A DNA stretch of 64,000 nucleotides from Emticicia sp. 21SJ11W-3 (GCF_024138715.1 NZ_CP092074.1:2914001-2978000); one strand, 5' to 3'. Numbered from the stretch's first letter, positions 37,798-47,915 are shown. Notes: generated by a model not told the origin, from the letters alone. Program-made: numbers and translations.

Positions 37798-38772
37798 ATG
37801 AAAAAAGCAATTGTTTGCGGAGCAGGCGGCTTTATAGGTGGCCACCTGGTTAATAGACTAAAAAGTGAAGGCTATTGGGTAAGAGGCGTTGATATTAAAC
37901 ATAACGAATATAAAAATGGCAATGCTGATGAATTTATCATCGGCGATTTAACCGACCCTTTGGTGTGTAAGCAAGTGCTTGAAGGCGGTTTTGACGAAGT
38001 GTACCAACTGGCGGCCGACATGGGCGGTGCAGGTTATATTTTTACCGGCGAAAACGACGCAGCCGTTATGCACAATTCGGTGCTTTGCAATGTTAATATG
38101 CTGCATGAGTCTCAAAAAGCAGGTGTAAAGAAGATATTCTATTCGTCGTCGGCCTGTATGTACCCTGAGTACAACCAGAACGAACCCGAAAACCCTAAAT
38201 GCTCGGAGGATTCGGCCTACCCTGCTGCGCCTGACAGCGAATATGGCTGGGAGAAACTTTTCAGCGAGCGTTTGTATCTTACCTACCAACGTAATTTGGG
38301 CATACAGGTAAAAATAGCCCGTTTTCATAATATATTCGGCCCACAAGGCACCTGGAAAGGCGGTAGAGAAAAAGCCCCGGCTGCTATATGCCGTAAGGTA
38401 ATAGAGGCAGAAGATGGCGGTAGCATACAGATTTGGGGAGACGGCAAACAAACGCGCTCATTTTTATTTATTGACGAATGCATTGAAGGTGTACGCCGCC
38501 TGATGGAGTCTGATTTCTCGGGTCCGGTAAACATTGGTTCGGAAGAAATGATATCTATCAACGATTTTGCCAGAATGATTATCGGCATTTCGGGCAAAAA
38601 TGTTTCTATCAACAATATTCCGGGGCCGGAAGGCGTGCGCGGGCGAAATTCAGACAATGCTTTGATACAGGAGAAACTGGGCTGGGCGCCATCGTTACCA
38701 TTGAAAGACGGTATCACCAAAACCTTTAACTGGATTGCCCAACAGGCCGCCAAAGAGGTAGAACTGGTTTAA
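37798..38772 (+). CDS. GDP-mannose 3,5-epimerase-like NAD-dependent epimerase
   Basis: This 324-residue extended SDR has the cofactor motif GAGGFIGG (8-15). It matches plant GDP-mannose 3,5-epimerase block by block: LAADMGGAGYI, FYSSSACMYPEY (Cys120), SEYGWEKL (Tyr149, Lys153), RFHNIFGPQGTWKGGREKAP (Lys192), QTRSFLFIDECIEGV and PGPEGVRGRNSDN. In the plant enzyme the equivalent Cys and Lys are the acid/base pair, so GDP-L-galactose or GDP-L-gulose is the likely product. It probably supplies sugar to the surface polysaccharide built by the neighbouring glycosyltransferases. A different GDP- or UDP-sugar as substrate cannot be excluded. Confidence 0.85.
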   Translation: MKKAIVCGAGGFIGGHLVNRLKSEGYWVRGVDIKHNEYKNGNADEFIIGDLTDPLVCKQVLEGGFDEVYQLAADMGGAGYIFTGENDAAVMHNSVLCNVNMLHESQKAGVKKIFYSSSACMYPEYNQNEPENPKCSEDSAYPAAPDSEYGWEKLFSERLYLTYQRNLGIQVKIARFHNIFGPQGTWKGGREKAPAAICRKVIEAEDGGSIQIWGDGKQTRSFLFIDECIEGVRRLMESDFSGPVNIGSEEMISINDFARMIIGISGKNVSINNIPGPEGVRGRNSDNALIQEKLGWAPSLPLKDGITKTFNWIAQQAAKEVELV

Positions 38773-38896
38773 GATACTGAAGGCATAAGAACCATGAAGT
38801 GGCTGAACTACCATTCGGCCAATTTTTTTGCACCTGCCTGATGCCACGGCTTTCCATACATAGACCTGGCAAGCGCCATCAGGCAACTGTACAGGT

Positions 38897-40081
38897 TTAA
38901 TCAGCCAACAGGGCTTTTATAAAGGCTTCGGGGGTATGTCTGGCAACAAACTCTGCTGCTCGGGCAGGGTATTTGGGCTTAGACTGGTGCAGAAAAAACC
39001 TGAACGCCTCTTTTATTTCTTCCGGTTTGTGGCCGTCTACTGCCAAGCCCAGTTCATATTCGGCTGTTATGTTGCCTACAACACCAAATCTGGTGGCAAT
39101 AATTGGCTTGTTATGCCTGCAGGCCAGACCAATAACCCCGCTTGACGAATAGAAATTGACATAAGCCAGCGAAACGATGTCGCTCTGGTTAATGAACGAC
39201 TCCATCTCGTCGTCGTCCACAAAGCGGCTTTCCATTACAATTTTCAATTCGGGGCGTAGTTTCCGGGCTTCAGCAATGGCCTCAGCCAGAGGGGTTTCAT
39301 AAACCTGCGAAACCTTGCCCACTATCAGCAGGCAGGCATTGGCTGCTTCGTCGGCGGTTAAATCCTGCAAGCCGCGCACCAGGTTCACCACATTCTTTTT
39401 CTGGTCTATCATACCAAAAGCCAGCAAAATTTTGCGGTGTGGCTCTATTTTAAATTGCTCACGTATTACAAGCCCCTGGCGCATAGGGTAATCATAAACG
39501 GGGTCGGGCAGGTAGGTAAATGCCTGCGTGCCCAGGGTTTCGTTCATGGTTTTGATGGTCTCGTAATCATTAAAAATGAATACTTTTTTCAGCTGCTTGT
39601 TGCGCAGCATCCACCAGGTGGTAAACAATTTGCGGGCTTTGGTAACTTTGGTTTTTTGCCGGGCTTTCAGCGAGTTATCGACCGGCACTAACCTCGGGTA
39701 CGGATTAAACATAATACCGTGTATAATACAAAGCGGGCGGCTGCTGCCAATGGTATGCTGAAACATATCAACCATCATTAATATCAGCCTGTCGGCTTTC
39801 AGGTCGGTTACATACCGGCTGATGCTCTTCCAGAGCAGCTGGGTTGATTTTATGAGGCTCATACCCGACAACTGCGGCGCAAACTCTTCGTCGGTAAAGA
39901 AAATAATCTTTACATTTTGGGCAGAGGTTTGCACAGAAGGAATGGTTCTGGCCTCGGGGTTCAGCAGAAATATATATTCTCTGTCAGACGGATTCTTTTC
40001 TAAATAGCGTAAGATATTCTGGATGTGTCCTAAATTATGCCCTACAAGTTTTACATAAATATCACAAATGATGATTCTCAT
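38897..40081 (-). CDS. glycosyltransferase, GT-B fold (group 1-like)
   Basis: This 394-residue protein has no signal peptide. The C-terminal half carries the GT4-like pattern of nucleotide-sugar glycosyltransferases: a Rossmann start at KILLAFGMIDQKKNVVNLV, ACLLIVGKV, then FINQSDIVSLAYVNFYSSSGVIGLACRHNKPIIATRFG, which corresponds to the EX7E-type donor site. It probably adds a sugar to a lipid-linked or surface polysaccharide at the inner face of the membrane. It is the second of two glycosyltransferase genes on this strand and converges with the epimerase gene. Donor and acceptor are unknown. Confidence 0.82.
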   Translation of the reverse strand: MRIIICDIYVKLVGHNLGHIQNILRYLEKNPSDREYIFLLNPEARTIPSVQTSAQNVKIIFFTDEEFAPQLSGMSLIKSTQLLWKSISRYVTDLKADRLILMMVDMFQHTIGSSRPLCIIHGIMFNPYPRLVPVDNSLKARQKTKVTKARKLFTTWWMLRNKQLKKVFIFNDYETIKTMNETLGTQAFTYLPDPVYDYPMRQGLVIREQFKIEPHRKILLAFGMIDQKKNVVNLVRGLQDLTADEAANACLLIVGKVSQVYETPLAEAIAEARKLRPELKIVMESRFVDDDEMESFINQSDIVSLAYVNFYSSSGVIGLACRHNKPIIATRFGVVGNITAEYELGLAVDGHKPEEIKEAFRFFLHQSKPKYPARAAEFVARHTPEAFIKALLAD

Positions 40082-40219
40082 AAAAGGCCGTTTGAAAAAC
40101 GCCGGTATCAGATTGGCCCCGGCGGAAGTGGTTTTATCAAAAAAGGTTCAAGTGGTATCTCCGGCTGCAAAGTTACAATTAAATTTTATTTTTTCTGCCT
40201 GCCTGTTGCAATCAGGCCA

Positions 40220-41335
40220 TTACCTGCCTGCCGCTTTTTTGTAGACCTCGAGTGTTTGAATGGCTGTAATGCCCGGCGAAAAGTCTTTCAGGCGGCTGTA
40301 ACCCCTGGTTACCAATGCAGACCGTTGCTCTGAACTGCTTACCACACGGCTGATAACAGCCGTGATGTCGGCCGGAGAATCGGGGTTGAAGTAAACGGCG
40401 GCATCCTGCGCTACCTCTGGGAAACAGGAACGATCGCTCAGCACAACGGGGCAACCACAGGCAAAGGCTTCAATAACCGGAATACCGAAACCCTCGTATA
40501 ACGAAGGGTAAACAAAGCAAAGGGCTTTCTGGTATAGCCTGTACAACTGAGCGTCGCTCACAACGGGTTGGTACCACACCGCATCAGCAATCCCTTCAGT
40601 CTGCAGCCACAGCAGCTCCACCGCTGTAAAAGGGCAACTGCCCGCACATATCAGTTTCAAGCCGGGGTTTTGTTTCAGCACCGGGGCTACCCCTTTTATA
40701 AAAACATCAAAATTCTTGTAGTTTTCGCGGGTGCCTACATACAGCAGGTAGTTTTCTGGTGTTTCAATATCAAAATCATCAGCAGGCTTGAATGTTGAAA
40801 AATGGGTGGAATGATACACCACATCTACCTTGTCTGGCGACAGATCAAAAATCTCAATGATATCGTTCTTTGTGTTTTCAGACACGGCAATGATACCGGC
40901 CGCATTGTGCAGCAGTTTTCTTTTATAGTCTTTACTGAAACCATCAAGCAAGCCGTATTCTGTACCGAATTTTTCGGGTATGGCATCATGATAAGTAATT
41001 ACATAAGGCTTATTACCCAGAAAAGGCACAAAGTAATTGTTGAAAAAAGTAGGATGAAAAACGTCGTAGTTTTTAATACTGATCTGAAGGGCGCTGTTGA
41101 GGCGGTTAAGGTGCGAAAACATCAGATTGGTGTATCGGCTGCCCAGAAAATAACTGAACGGATAAACCGTCCTGATGTCTCCTTTTTTGAGGTACTCGTT
41201 ATTTGAAAACAGCAGGGAAAGGCTTACATCAACTCCCTGGTGATATTTCAGGTTATGCATCAAGTCATAGAAATACCGGGGAACACCTCCGTATCTGGCA
41301 CCTGTAAACGACTGATGATCATAGAGCACTCTCAT
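40220..41335 (-). CDS. glycosyltransferase family 4
   Basis: This 371-residue GT-B enzyme has the N-terminal acceptor side TGARYGGVPRYFYDL and, in the C-terminal donor domain, YLLYVGTRENYKNFD. Next come AQLYRLYQKALCFVYPSLYEGFGIP and VIEAFACGCPVVLSDRSCFPEV, the conserved EGFGIPxxEA retaining-glycosyltransferase site. These features are typical of mannosyl- or related transferases of GT4. It is transcribed ahead of the second glycosyltransferase with a 138-bp gap. A role in the nearby surface-polysaccharide pathway is inferred from location. The 232-bp gap to the MFS gene shows nothing recognisable. Confidence 0.9.
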   Translation of the reverse strand: MRVLYDHQSFTGARYGGVPRYFYDLMHNLKYHQGVDVSLSLLFSNNEYLKKGDIRTVYPFSYFLGSRYTNLMFSHLNRLNSALQISIKNYDVFHPTFFNNYFVPFLGNKPYVITYHDAIPEKFGTEYGLLDGFSKDYKRKLLHNAAGIIAVSENTKNDIIEIFDLSPDKVDVVYHSTHFSTFKPADDFDIETPENYLLYVGTRENYKNFDVFIKGVAPVLKQNPGLKLICAGSCPFTAVELLWLQTEGIADAVWYQPVVSDAQLYRLYQKALCFVYPSLYEGFGIPVIEAFACGCPVVLSDRSCFPEVAQDAAVYFNPDSPADITAVISRVVSSSEQRSALVTRGYSRLKDFSPGITAIQTLEVYKKAAGR

Positions 41336-41567
41336 AAACGCTGGGGTCAGATATTCAGATAAACCATACAGTTACCTGATATCCTGAATTTAAATTAAGA
41401 ACAGACCGGTGCTCTGGTTGGGGGTAAAATGGTTTTACCAAAACCGAGTACTGACGATTAGGAATAAATTTGCCGGGCATTTAGCACATGTAAGCACGCA
41501 CCCGTTAATTGCTGCAAAAATAGTAAAATGCAATGATATAAACCTTATAGTAAAATTTATATTAGGC

Positions 41568-42887
41568 TTATCCCTTATAAATATTCTTCGATGGAATGCG
41601 CATCAGCAATAAAAAGCCGATAATAAAAAACACCAGTATTACCAGTACCGAATTGCGCATGTCGCCGGTTAGCTGTTCTACCACACCAAACAAAAGCGTG
41701 CCAAGGGTAATGGCTATTTTCTCGACGATGTCGTAAAACCCGAAATAAGACGCGGTGTCTTTGGTGTCGTCGGGTATCAGTTTCGCATAAGTTGAACGCG
41801 ATAGTGATTGTATGCCACCCATTACCAGACCCACCACGGCGGCTATCACATAAAATTCATTGGCGGTGGTGGTAAAATAGGCAGCCAGCGGCATAAGCGA
41901 CCAGATGAATATCTCTATCAGCAGGGCTTTGGTATTGCCGAATTTGCCTGATAACCAAGAGGCCAGAAATGAACCCGGGATAGCAATGAGCTGAATGAGC
42001 AATAAAGTAACAATCAGCCCGGTTTTTTCTATGTGCAATTCTTTATCGGCAAAAATGGTGGCCACGTAAATGACCGTCATTACGCCCATGTCATAAAACA
42101 GAAACGCCAGCAGAAAACGCTTGATGAGGTTGTTCTGGCGAAGCTCACCCAATACTTTGCGTAATTCTCTGAAACTACTGCTAAACACCTCTCCTTTCAG
42201 CCTTTTAACTTTGTCTTTGGGCAGGTAGTAGAACGGTATCTGTGCAAACAAGGCCCACCATAAACCCACAGTAAGAAAAGTTATGCGTGCCGTAAGACCA
42301 GACTCAGTATCAGCCTGCGAAAGCCCAACCATTTCGGGTTTCATGATCATAACCAGATTAAACACCAGCAATAGTACGCTGCCAATGTAGCCCATCATAA
42401 ACCCGCGGGCGCTGAGGTTATCAAAACGGTCTTCGGTGGCAATTTCAGGCAGGAATGAGTTATAGAAAACGATGCTTCCGCCCCAGCCAACTATTGAAAG
42501 CCCAAAGGCAATGACCACCCAGTTGACGTTGTCGCGGGTAAAGAAAAAGAAGTAGGCACAACTGGCAGCCCCCAGATAACAGAATAGTTTCATAAAAAAC
42601 TTACGCCGCCCGCTCGAGTCGGCCAGTGGAGTAAGTATGGGGTTCAGCAAAACCAGCAGTAATGTGGCTACTGATATGGTATAAGAATAGAGAACGGAGT
42701 TCTGCACATGAAAGCCAAAGAAATTAACCTCGTCGTTGATGATGTTACCCAATGAATCTTTAATAGACGTGGTAGCCAGAAAGTACATCGGAAAAACAAC
42801 GGTAATAATAACAAGGTTATGCACCGAATTGGCCCAGTCGTACATGGTCCAGGCGGTCAGCACCTTCTTCTGATTCTTTTGAAACAT
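41568..42887 (-). CDS. UMF1/Atg22-type MFS transporter
   Basis: This 439-residue membrane protein has about twelve hydrophobic segments. The N-terminus TAWTMYDWANSVHNLVI is the signature of the UMF1/Atg22 branch of the major facilitator superfamily, whose yeast member effluxes amino acids from the vacuole. The loop SRSTYAKLIPDDTKDTASYFGFYDI between the last segments is also typical. It follows the pxpBCA genes on the same strand, so import or export of pyroglutamate or another amino acid is a reasonable guess, not proven. Confidence 0.88.
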   Translation of the reverse strand: MFQKNQKKVLTAWTMYDWANSVHNLVIITVVFPMYFLATTSIKDSLGNIINDEVNFFGFHVQNSVLYSYTISVATLLLVLLNPILTPLADSSGRRKFFMKLFCYLGAASCAYFFFFTRDNVNWVVIAFGLSIVGWGGSIVFYNSFLPEIATEDRFDNLSARGFMMGYIGSVLLLVFNLVMIMKPEMVGLSQADTESGLTARITFLTVGLWWALFAQIPFYYLPKDKVKRLKGEVFSSSFRELRKVLGELRQNNLIKRFLLAFLFYDMGVMTVIYVATIFADKELHIEKTGLIVTLLLIQLIAIPGSFLASWLSGKFGNTKALLIEIFIWSLMPLAAYFTTTANEFYVIAAVVGLVMGGIQSLSRSTYAKLIPDDTKDTASYFGFYDIVEKIAITLGTLLFGVVEQLTGDMRNSVLVILVFFIIGFLLLMRIPSKNIYKG

Positions 42888-42971
42888 TGCTTAGGTAAGT
42901 GTTTGGTTTAGGGAAAACAGGCACGAATTAGCAAATAATTCTTTAATTTTTTAAAACTATGTAATAAATTT

Positions 42972-43727
42972 TCAAATAGCCCGTACCTGAATGCCCTCCG
43001 TCTTCAATCTTTCATTCAGTGCTTTGGCAAATGCAACCGCGTGCAAGCCATCACCATGCACGCAAATGGTGTCGGCTTTTATAGGTATCGCACGGCCTTG
43101 GGTCGAAACAACCATGCCTTCTTTTATCATCCTGATTACCTGCGTAACGGCTGTTTCGGCATCTTCAATGAGTGCGTTGGCATGAGTGCGCGGGGTCAGG
43201 CTGCCGTCGTGCTGATAAGTACGGTCGGCAAATACTTCTGAGGCGGTTTGCAGGCCTGCTTTCTCAGCTTCACTTATCAGCAGGCTGCCTGAAAGACCGT
43301 ATAAAATCAGTTTAGAGTCACTGTCGAATGTGGCTTGGGCTATGGCCTGCGCCAGCGCGGTATCTTTGGCGGCCATGTTATATAAAGCACCGTGCGGTTT
43401 TACATGGTGCAAAGTACCCCCCAAAGCCCTGGTTACATGAAGCATGGCGCCTATCTGATAGAGGCAGATATCATATACCTCCTGCGGACTGAGTTGCATA
43501 TTGCGGCGGCCAAAGCCCTGCAAATCGGGGAAGCCGGGGTGCGCGCCTATGGCTACACCCTGTTTAAGGGCCAGCTCTGCGGTTTTGCGCATTGTGGTGG
43601 CATCGCCCGCATGGAAACCACAGGCAATATTGGCCGACGATATATAGTTCATCAGGATTTCGTCATTGCCCATTGTCCAGGCGCCGAACGACTCGCCCAT
43701 ATCACAGTTGAGGTCTATTGTTGGCAT
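42972..43727 (-). CDS. pxpA: 5-oxoprolinase subunit A (LamB/YcsF family)
   Basis: This protein of about 251 residues starts at MPTIDLNCDMGESFGAW; two upstream in-frame ATGs are less likely. Together with PxpB and PxpC it hydrolyses 5-oxoproline (pyroglutamate) to glutamate using ATP. Conserved stretches are NIACGFHAGDATTM, IGAHPGFPDLQGFGRR, VKPHGALYN, EVFADRTYQHDGSLTPR and the C-terminal CVHGDG. It is cytoplasmic. It lies downstream of pxpC with a gap of about 70 bp, in the order pxpB-pxpC-pxpA. Confidence 0.95.
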   Translation of the reverse strand: MPTIDLNCDMGESFGAWTMGNDEILMNYISSANIACGFHAGDATTMRKTAELALKQGVAIGAHPGFPDLQGFGRRNMQLSPQEVYDICLYQIGAMLHVTRALGGTLHHVKPHGALYNMAAKDTALAQAIAQATFDSDSKLILYGLSGSLLISEAEKAGLQTASEVFADRTYQHDGSLTPRTHANALIEDAETAVTQVIRMIKEGMVVSTQGRAIPIKADTICVHGDGLHAVAFAKALNERLKTEGIQVRAI

Positions 43728-43796
43728 GATGTTGGGGTTTTGCATGTAGTATATTGAGCAAGTGAGAGACAAGGCAATGCCTTGTCTCTACTCCGA

Positions 43797-44744
43797 TTAT
43801 ATAATATTCATAAATCTGATTGTCGCCTTCAATTTCTTCATTTCTTTCTCTCTCAAAATTAACAAATCTTCGGCTTCGGCTGCTGAAATACACTGAAAAC
43901 GTATGGTATCTTTCGGGCCACATTGTGCCAGTAGCGGTAAATCGACTGAAATTACATGGCCCACACGGGGGTAACCGCCGGTTGTCTGGTGGTCGGCCAT
44001 CAGAATAATCATTTGTCCGTCCGGCAACAGTTGCACCGTTCCGAAATCAACGGCCGATGAAACCAGTTCGGTTTTTTCAGAAAGCTGCAATGCCTCGCCC
44101 ATTAACCGATAGCCCATGCGATTGGATTGCGGACTGATGGTGAAAGGCTGGCTTTGCAGTAAAGCCCTGCTATCGTTGGTCAGTAAATCGTATTCATTTC
44201 CTTTGATGAGCCTGATCATGGGCGATGCCCCGTAGGGTGGCCTGATGCTTAAACCCAAATAAGGTAAAAAGGCGGATGGATTGGTAGAAGATAATGCAAA
44301 TCTTTGTCGCGAACGTATGGTATTGAAATTCAGCAGGCTATTTGTGCTTTTGCTGCCCAGCCATGCCTGGGCCTGAATGCCCTCTTTAACAGCCAGATAG
44401 GCGCACTGTCCGCTGATTCTCTTTCTGAATTTCAGCGTGTTTCCGGCGGGCACCTGTATGGCTTGCCAGTTATTGATTGGGCTTATGCCACCATTTTCAT
44501 TCGACAGATATGGTGCAAAATCTGCTCCGCCAATGGCTATAATGGCGGCTTCTTCAAAGAGTATTTCAGGCGCCGGAAAATGGCATTCAAGTACGGCTTC
44601 GTTTTCATGATTACCCAGCAGGATATTCAGCAGGCGTGCGGCGGTTTTGTCCATTGCGCCGTTCGGGTTAATGCCGCTGTAACGGTAGGCGTTACGGCCG
44701 GTATCCTGAATTGTGCTTAATATGCCGGGTTTTAGGAATTGCAT
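43797..44744 (-). CDS. pxpC: 5-oxoprolinase subunit C (biotin-dependent carboxylase-like)
   Basis: This 315-residue protein matches KipA/PxpC: QDTGRNAYRYSGINPNGAMD at the start, IAIGGADFAPYL, the central LSIRPPYGAS and IRLIKGNEYDLLT, SPQSNRMGYRLMGEAL, and DHQTTGGYPRVGHVISVDL near the end. It forms the PxpB-PxpC complex that activates or hydrolyses oxoproline received from PxpA. Its start is separated from pxpB by 367 bp filled with repeats, unusual for genes that are normally adjacent, so it may need its own promoter. Confidence 0.93.
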   Translation of the reverse strand: MQFLKPGILSTIQDTGRNAYRYSGINPNGAMDKTAARLLNILLGNHENEAVLECHFPAPEILFEEAAIIAIGGADFAPYLSNENGGISPINNWQAIQVPAGNTLKFRKRISGQCAYLAVKEGIQAQAWLGSKSTNSLLNFNTIRSRQRFALSSTNPSAFLPYLGLSIRPPYGASPMIRLIKGNEYDLLTNDSRALLQSQPFTISPQSNRMGYRLMGEALQLSEKTELVSSAVDFGTVQLLPDGQMIILMADHQTTGGYPRVGHVISVDLPLLAQCGPKDTIRFQCISAAEAEDLLILREKEMKKLKATIRFMNII

Positions 44745-44833
44745 TCTGGTTATTCTTGAATTAGTTTTTTTGGCTTTCTATCATTGAGGCTTATTGCCAA
44801 ATAAAAATACTATAAGTTTTATAAACCCGGGTT

Positions 44834-44862
44834 GTTACTTTTTTTACCTAAAAAAAAGTAAC
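44834..44862. repeat. T/A-rich perfect hairpin in the pxpB-pxpC gap
   Basis: GTTACTTTTTTT (44834-44845) pairs completely with AAAAAAAGTAAC (44851-44862), loop of 5 nt. It may act as a terminator in either direction. I recall similar AAAAGTAAC-type hairpins from other Bacteroidota genomes, but only this copy is in the window. Confidence 0.55.
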
Positions 44863-44888
44863 GCAAAAAAGCAGGCATCATTTAACTC

Positions 44889-44953
44889 GCACAATTAAAA
44901 ATCCTTCAGACTACTTACATTCTCATCAATTCTTCCTCGATTTTTAATCGTGC
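44889..44953. repeat. 15-bp inverted repeat in the pxpB-pxpC gap
   Basis: GCACAATTAAAAATC (44889-44903) and GATTTTTAATCGTGC (44939-44953) pair at 14 of 15 positions around a 35-nt loop. Purpose unknown; part of a mosaic of repeats. Confidence 0.5.
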
Positions 44954-45006
44954 TCAGACAAGAAATGATGTTTTAAGGTTATTCATTTTTAGTTGTTATT
45001 CTTTTC

Positions 45007-45051
45007 CTCTGTGAAACTCTGTGTTTAACTCTGGTAACTCCGTGGTAAAAC
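45007..45051. repeat. partial third copy of the CACAGAG-type dispersed repeat
   Basis: The end of this stretch, AACTCCGTGGTAAAA, is identical to the end of the first copy near 34.6 kb, and AAACTCTG motifs precede it. The other half of the repeat is missing or degenerate. Confidence 0.6.
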
Positions 45052-45075
45052 TTTTATTGTGGCTATTAAAATGCG

Positions 45076-45092
45076 GCGAACAGGATGTTCGC
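45076..45092. repeat. perfect GCGAACA hairpin next to the pxpB 3' end
   Basis: GCGAACA and TGTTCGC pair around a 3-nt loop, 20 bp beyond the pxpB stop codon. It has no T-run, so it may be a transcript-stabilising hairpin or a repeat remnant. Confidence 0.45.
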
Positions 45093-45111
45093 GCCACAAA
45101 AGATAAAAATA

Positions 45112-45786
45112 CTATTCTACCCTCACAAACTTCACCAAATCTCCTGCTTTCAGGAGGGTTGGGCTTTCGGAGCTTATATTAAATAATAGTGCATCAGTAT
45201 GGCCTATGAGCTGCCAGCCACCCGGGCTTGCCAATGGATAAATGCCTGTTTGTTGGCCTGCTATGCCTACGCTGCCTGCCGGAACTTTGGTGCGGGGCGA
45301 TGCCCTCCTGGGTGTAGCAATTCGGGTATCCATGCCACCCAGATAGGCAAAACCGGGCAGAAAACCCATCATATATACACGGTAAGTGGCGGCGCTGTGT
45401 ATCTCAATTACTTCTTCTTTACTTAGGCCATTATGTGCTGCTACATGGGCCAGGTCTTCACCATCATATATTACCGGAATGTCAATCCGGTTCGGGCTGA
45501 TGTTTGCGGTACTTATCGTTTTGTTGAGGGCTTCTTTCAGATAATTCTCTGCCAGTGCATAAGCCGTTGGGGTTTCAGGGTAAGCTATTCTAACCTGTAC
45601 AACATCATAAAAGATGGTAAGTGAGGCATAGGCAGGCACCGCCTCCTGAAAGCCGATGAATGGCTGGCTATTACAATAATGAAACAGTTGCGACACAAGG
45701 GTATTAACGGCCTCGTCGATTACCGAACCGAAGTCGATGGTAACAGCCGAATCACTCAGGGGGAATATTTTGTACCGGTGTTTCAA
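45112..45786 (-). CDS. pxpB: 5-oxoprolinase subunit B
   Basis: This 224-residue protein is of the KipI/PxpB (cyclophilin-like) family: [14 protein letters not shown] at the start, [20 protein letters not shown] in the middle, then [36 protein letters not shown] and [15 protein letters not shown], all diagnostic. It pairs with PxpC in the ATP-dependent ring opening of 5-oxoproline. It is the first gene of the set on the - strand. The upstream gap of 107 bp to the DUF255 gene holds no obvious regulatory site. Confidence 0.94.
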   Translation of the reverse strand: MKHRYKIFPLSDSAVTIDFGSVIDEAVNTLVSQLFHYCNSQPFIGFQEAVPAYASLTIFYDVVQVRIAYPETPTAYALAENYLKEALNKTISTANISPNRIDIPVIYDGEDLAHVAAHNGLSKEEVIEIHSAATYRVYMMGFLPGFAYLGGMDTRIATPRRASPRTKVPAGSVGIAGQQTGIYPLASPGGWQLIGHTDALLFNISSESPTLLKAGDLVKFVRVE

Positions 45787-45893
45787 AAAAGGTTAAAAGT
45801 TTGGCTCGGCCCCTTCTCCAACTCCGGGAATGGAGACGTTTTACTTTCATCTCCAAGCAGGGGTAAAAATTGAACAGGCGGCCTGATAACTGG

Positions 45894-47906
45894 TCATTTC
45901 ATCAATTCCAATGCCTTGCTGATGTTGTCGGTGGGCAGTTGGCAGGTTTTATCAAAGCAAACGTAAATCATGGTTCGTCCGTCCTGCGCTGTGCGGCCTT
46001 GCAGCAGGGGCAGGCCAGACCCCTCAGCTGAACCTGCAAACACCTTATTGGGGCCGTAGGTCTGGTCTAGTATGGCTCTAACGCCTTGCGCATCAGGCCC
46101 AACAATGGCCACTTCGGCGGTTGGTTTTACCAATTGGGTGGCCAATGTAGCCCAGTTGGTGAGCCACTGGGTATCGGTCAGCACCAGTTTTTTCATTTTG
46201 GCCAACATCAGCCGGGCTATATCCACAAAATCGCGGCGGTCGAGTATGATACCCAGGTTATACAGGTTACCGGCCATTATAGAATTAGATGCCGGTATTA
46301 CGTTATCAAAGAGTTCTTTTTTGCGGGCTATCAGTTGTTCTCCCTGGCTGTCGGTAAAATAGAAAAACTGGTCTTCGGTGTCATAAAAATTGGCAATTAC
46401 GTAATCAGTCAGCATTTCGGCTTCATGCAGCCACTGCTCGTCGAATGTTACCTGATACAAAGCCGTGTAGGCATCAATTACACTGGCGTAGTCTTCCAGA
46501 TACGCAATAATGGTAGCCTTGCCGTTTTTATAATTATGCCATAGACCCCTACCCTCGTGGCCGTCTTCGGTTTGTACAACCACACTCATTTTTGTTTGAA
46601 TGAAATGCGCATTGGCCAGTGCCAGGGTTAAAAACGCGGGGTCGTTGATGTACCGGTAGGCATCAACCAGCCCCTTGAGCATCAGTCCGTTCCACGAGCA
46701 GAGAATCTTGTCGTCGAGACCCGGTCGCACGCGTTTGCTGCGTTCTTCCACCAAGGTGGCAAACATTTTATCCCATTGGGTATTGTCAACACCCCACAGG
46801 CGGTCTTCCAGATGCAGAATATTGTTGCCGTGTTCCCAGTTGCCTTCTTCGGTTATATTAAAAGCTTCATTAAATTCTGCCGATTTTTCAGCCAGCAGGT
46901 AATCAATTTCCTGCTTTTTCCAGATGTAAAATTTCCCCTCTTCGCCTTCGCTGTCGGCATCCAGCGCCGAGTAAAAGCCTCCTTCGGGGCTGGTCATTTC
47001 GCGTTGCAGCCAGTTGATAGTCTGGGTAACACGTTCTTTGTACAGGTGGTCACGGGTGAGTGCGTAGGCCTCGGCATAGAGCGACACCAACTGACCGTTG
47101 TCGTAGAGCATTTTCTCAAAATGCGGCACTTTCCAGTCGGCATCGGTCGAATACCGCGTCCATCCGCCACCCAGTATATCATAAATGCCCCCAAGCGCCA
47201 GCCTGTCAAGCGTCAGGTTCAGGTGCTGCAAGGCTCTTTCATCTTTAGTAAACTGATAATAACGCAACATAAATTTCCAGATGCTGGGCATCGGAAACTT
47301 CGGCGCGCGATTCATGCCGCCGCGTTCGTAGTCGAAATTAGAGCGCATCCGGTTAAAAACAGCTACCAGCTCTTCTTCGCTGAAACTCAGTTCTTCATCT
47401 GCCTGTAAACCATATTTTTCCGACTCGCTGAAAAGCATATTTTGTGTAAAGCCATCGGCCGACTCCTGTAATTTGTCGTAGTTTTCGTCAAAGGCACGCT
47501 TGATACCCACCACCAGATTAGCCCAGTTTTGCGGCGGAAAATACGTACCACCATAAAAAGGCCGCGCATTGGGCATCAGAAAAACATTGAGCGGCCAGCC
47601 GCCCTGCAAACCCATGGCCTGTAAGGCCTCCATATAAATGGCGTCTACATCGGGGCGTTCTTCGCGGTCTACTTTTATACACACCAGGTGGGCATTCATT
47701 AAATCGGCAATCTGCTGGTTTTCGAACGATTCACGCTCCATTACATGGCACCAGTGGCAAGCCGAATAGCCGATACTTACCAGTATGGGTTTGTTTTCGG
47801 CCTGGGCTTTTTGCAAGGCTGCTTCTCCCCAGGGGTACCATTCAACCGGATTATGGGCGTGCTGTAAAAGATAGGGGCTTGTTTCGTGAATCAGTTGATT
47901 TGGCAT
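45894..47906 (-). CDS. thioredoxin-domain protein of the YyaL/DUF255 (SSP411) family
   Basis: This 670-residue protein has an N-terminal thioredoxin-like domain (about 1-165) with [19 protein letters not shown], in which the CxxC is CHWC, and [11 protein letters not shown] containing the cis-Pro loop. The rest is an (alpha/alpha)6 barrel like N-acylglucosamine epimerases or six-hairpin glycosidases ([50 protein letters not shown]). The family is widespread but its function is not established. There is no signal peptide, so it is cytoplasmic. It begins 10 bp after the T9SS cargo gene and is likely in the same transcript. Confidence 0.92.
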   Translation of the reverse strand: MPNQLIHETSPYLLQHAHNPVEWYPWGEAALQKAQAENKPILVSIGYSACHWCHVMERESFENQQIADLMNAHLVCIKVDREERPDVDAIYMEALQAMGLQGGWPLNVFLMPNARPFYGGTYFPPQNWANLVVGIKRAFDENYDKLQESADGFTQNMLFSESEKYGLQADEELSFSEEELVAVFNRMRSNFDYERGGMNRAPKFPMPSIWKFMLRYYQFTKDERALQHLNLTLDRLALGGIYDILGGGWTRYSTDADWKVPHFEKMLYDNGQLVSLYAEAYALTRDHLYKERVTQTINWLQREMTSPEGGFYSALDADSEGEEGKFYIWKKQEIDYLLAEKSAEFNEAFNITEEGNWEHGNNILHLEDRLWGVDNTQWDKMFATLVEERSKRVRPGLDDKILCSWNGLMLKGLVDAYRYINDPAFLTLALANAHFIQTKMSVVVQTEDGHEGRGLWHNYKNGKATIIAYLEDYASVIDAYTALYQVTFDEQWLHEAEMLTDYVIANFYDTEDQFFYFTDSQGEQLIARKKELFDNVIPASNSIMAGNLYNLGIILDRRDFVDIARLMLAKMKKLVLTDTQWLTNWATLATQLVKPTAEVAIVGPDAQGVRAILDQTYGPNKVFAGSAEGSGLPLLQGRTAQDGRTMIYVCFDKTCQLPTDNISKALELMK

Positions 47907-47915
47907 AAAATTGCA

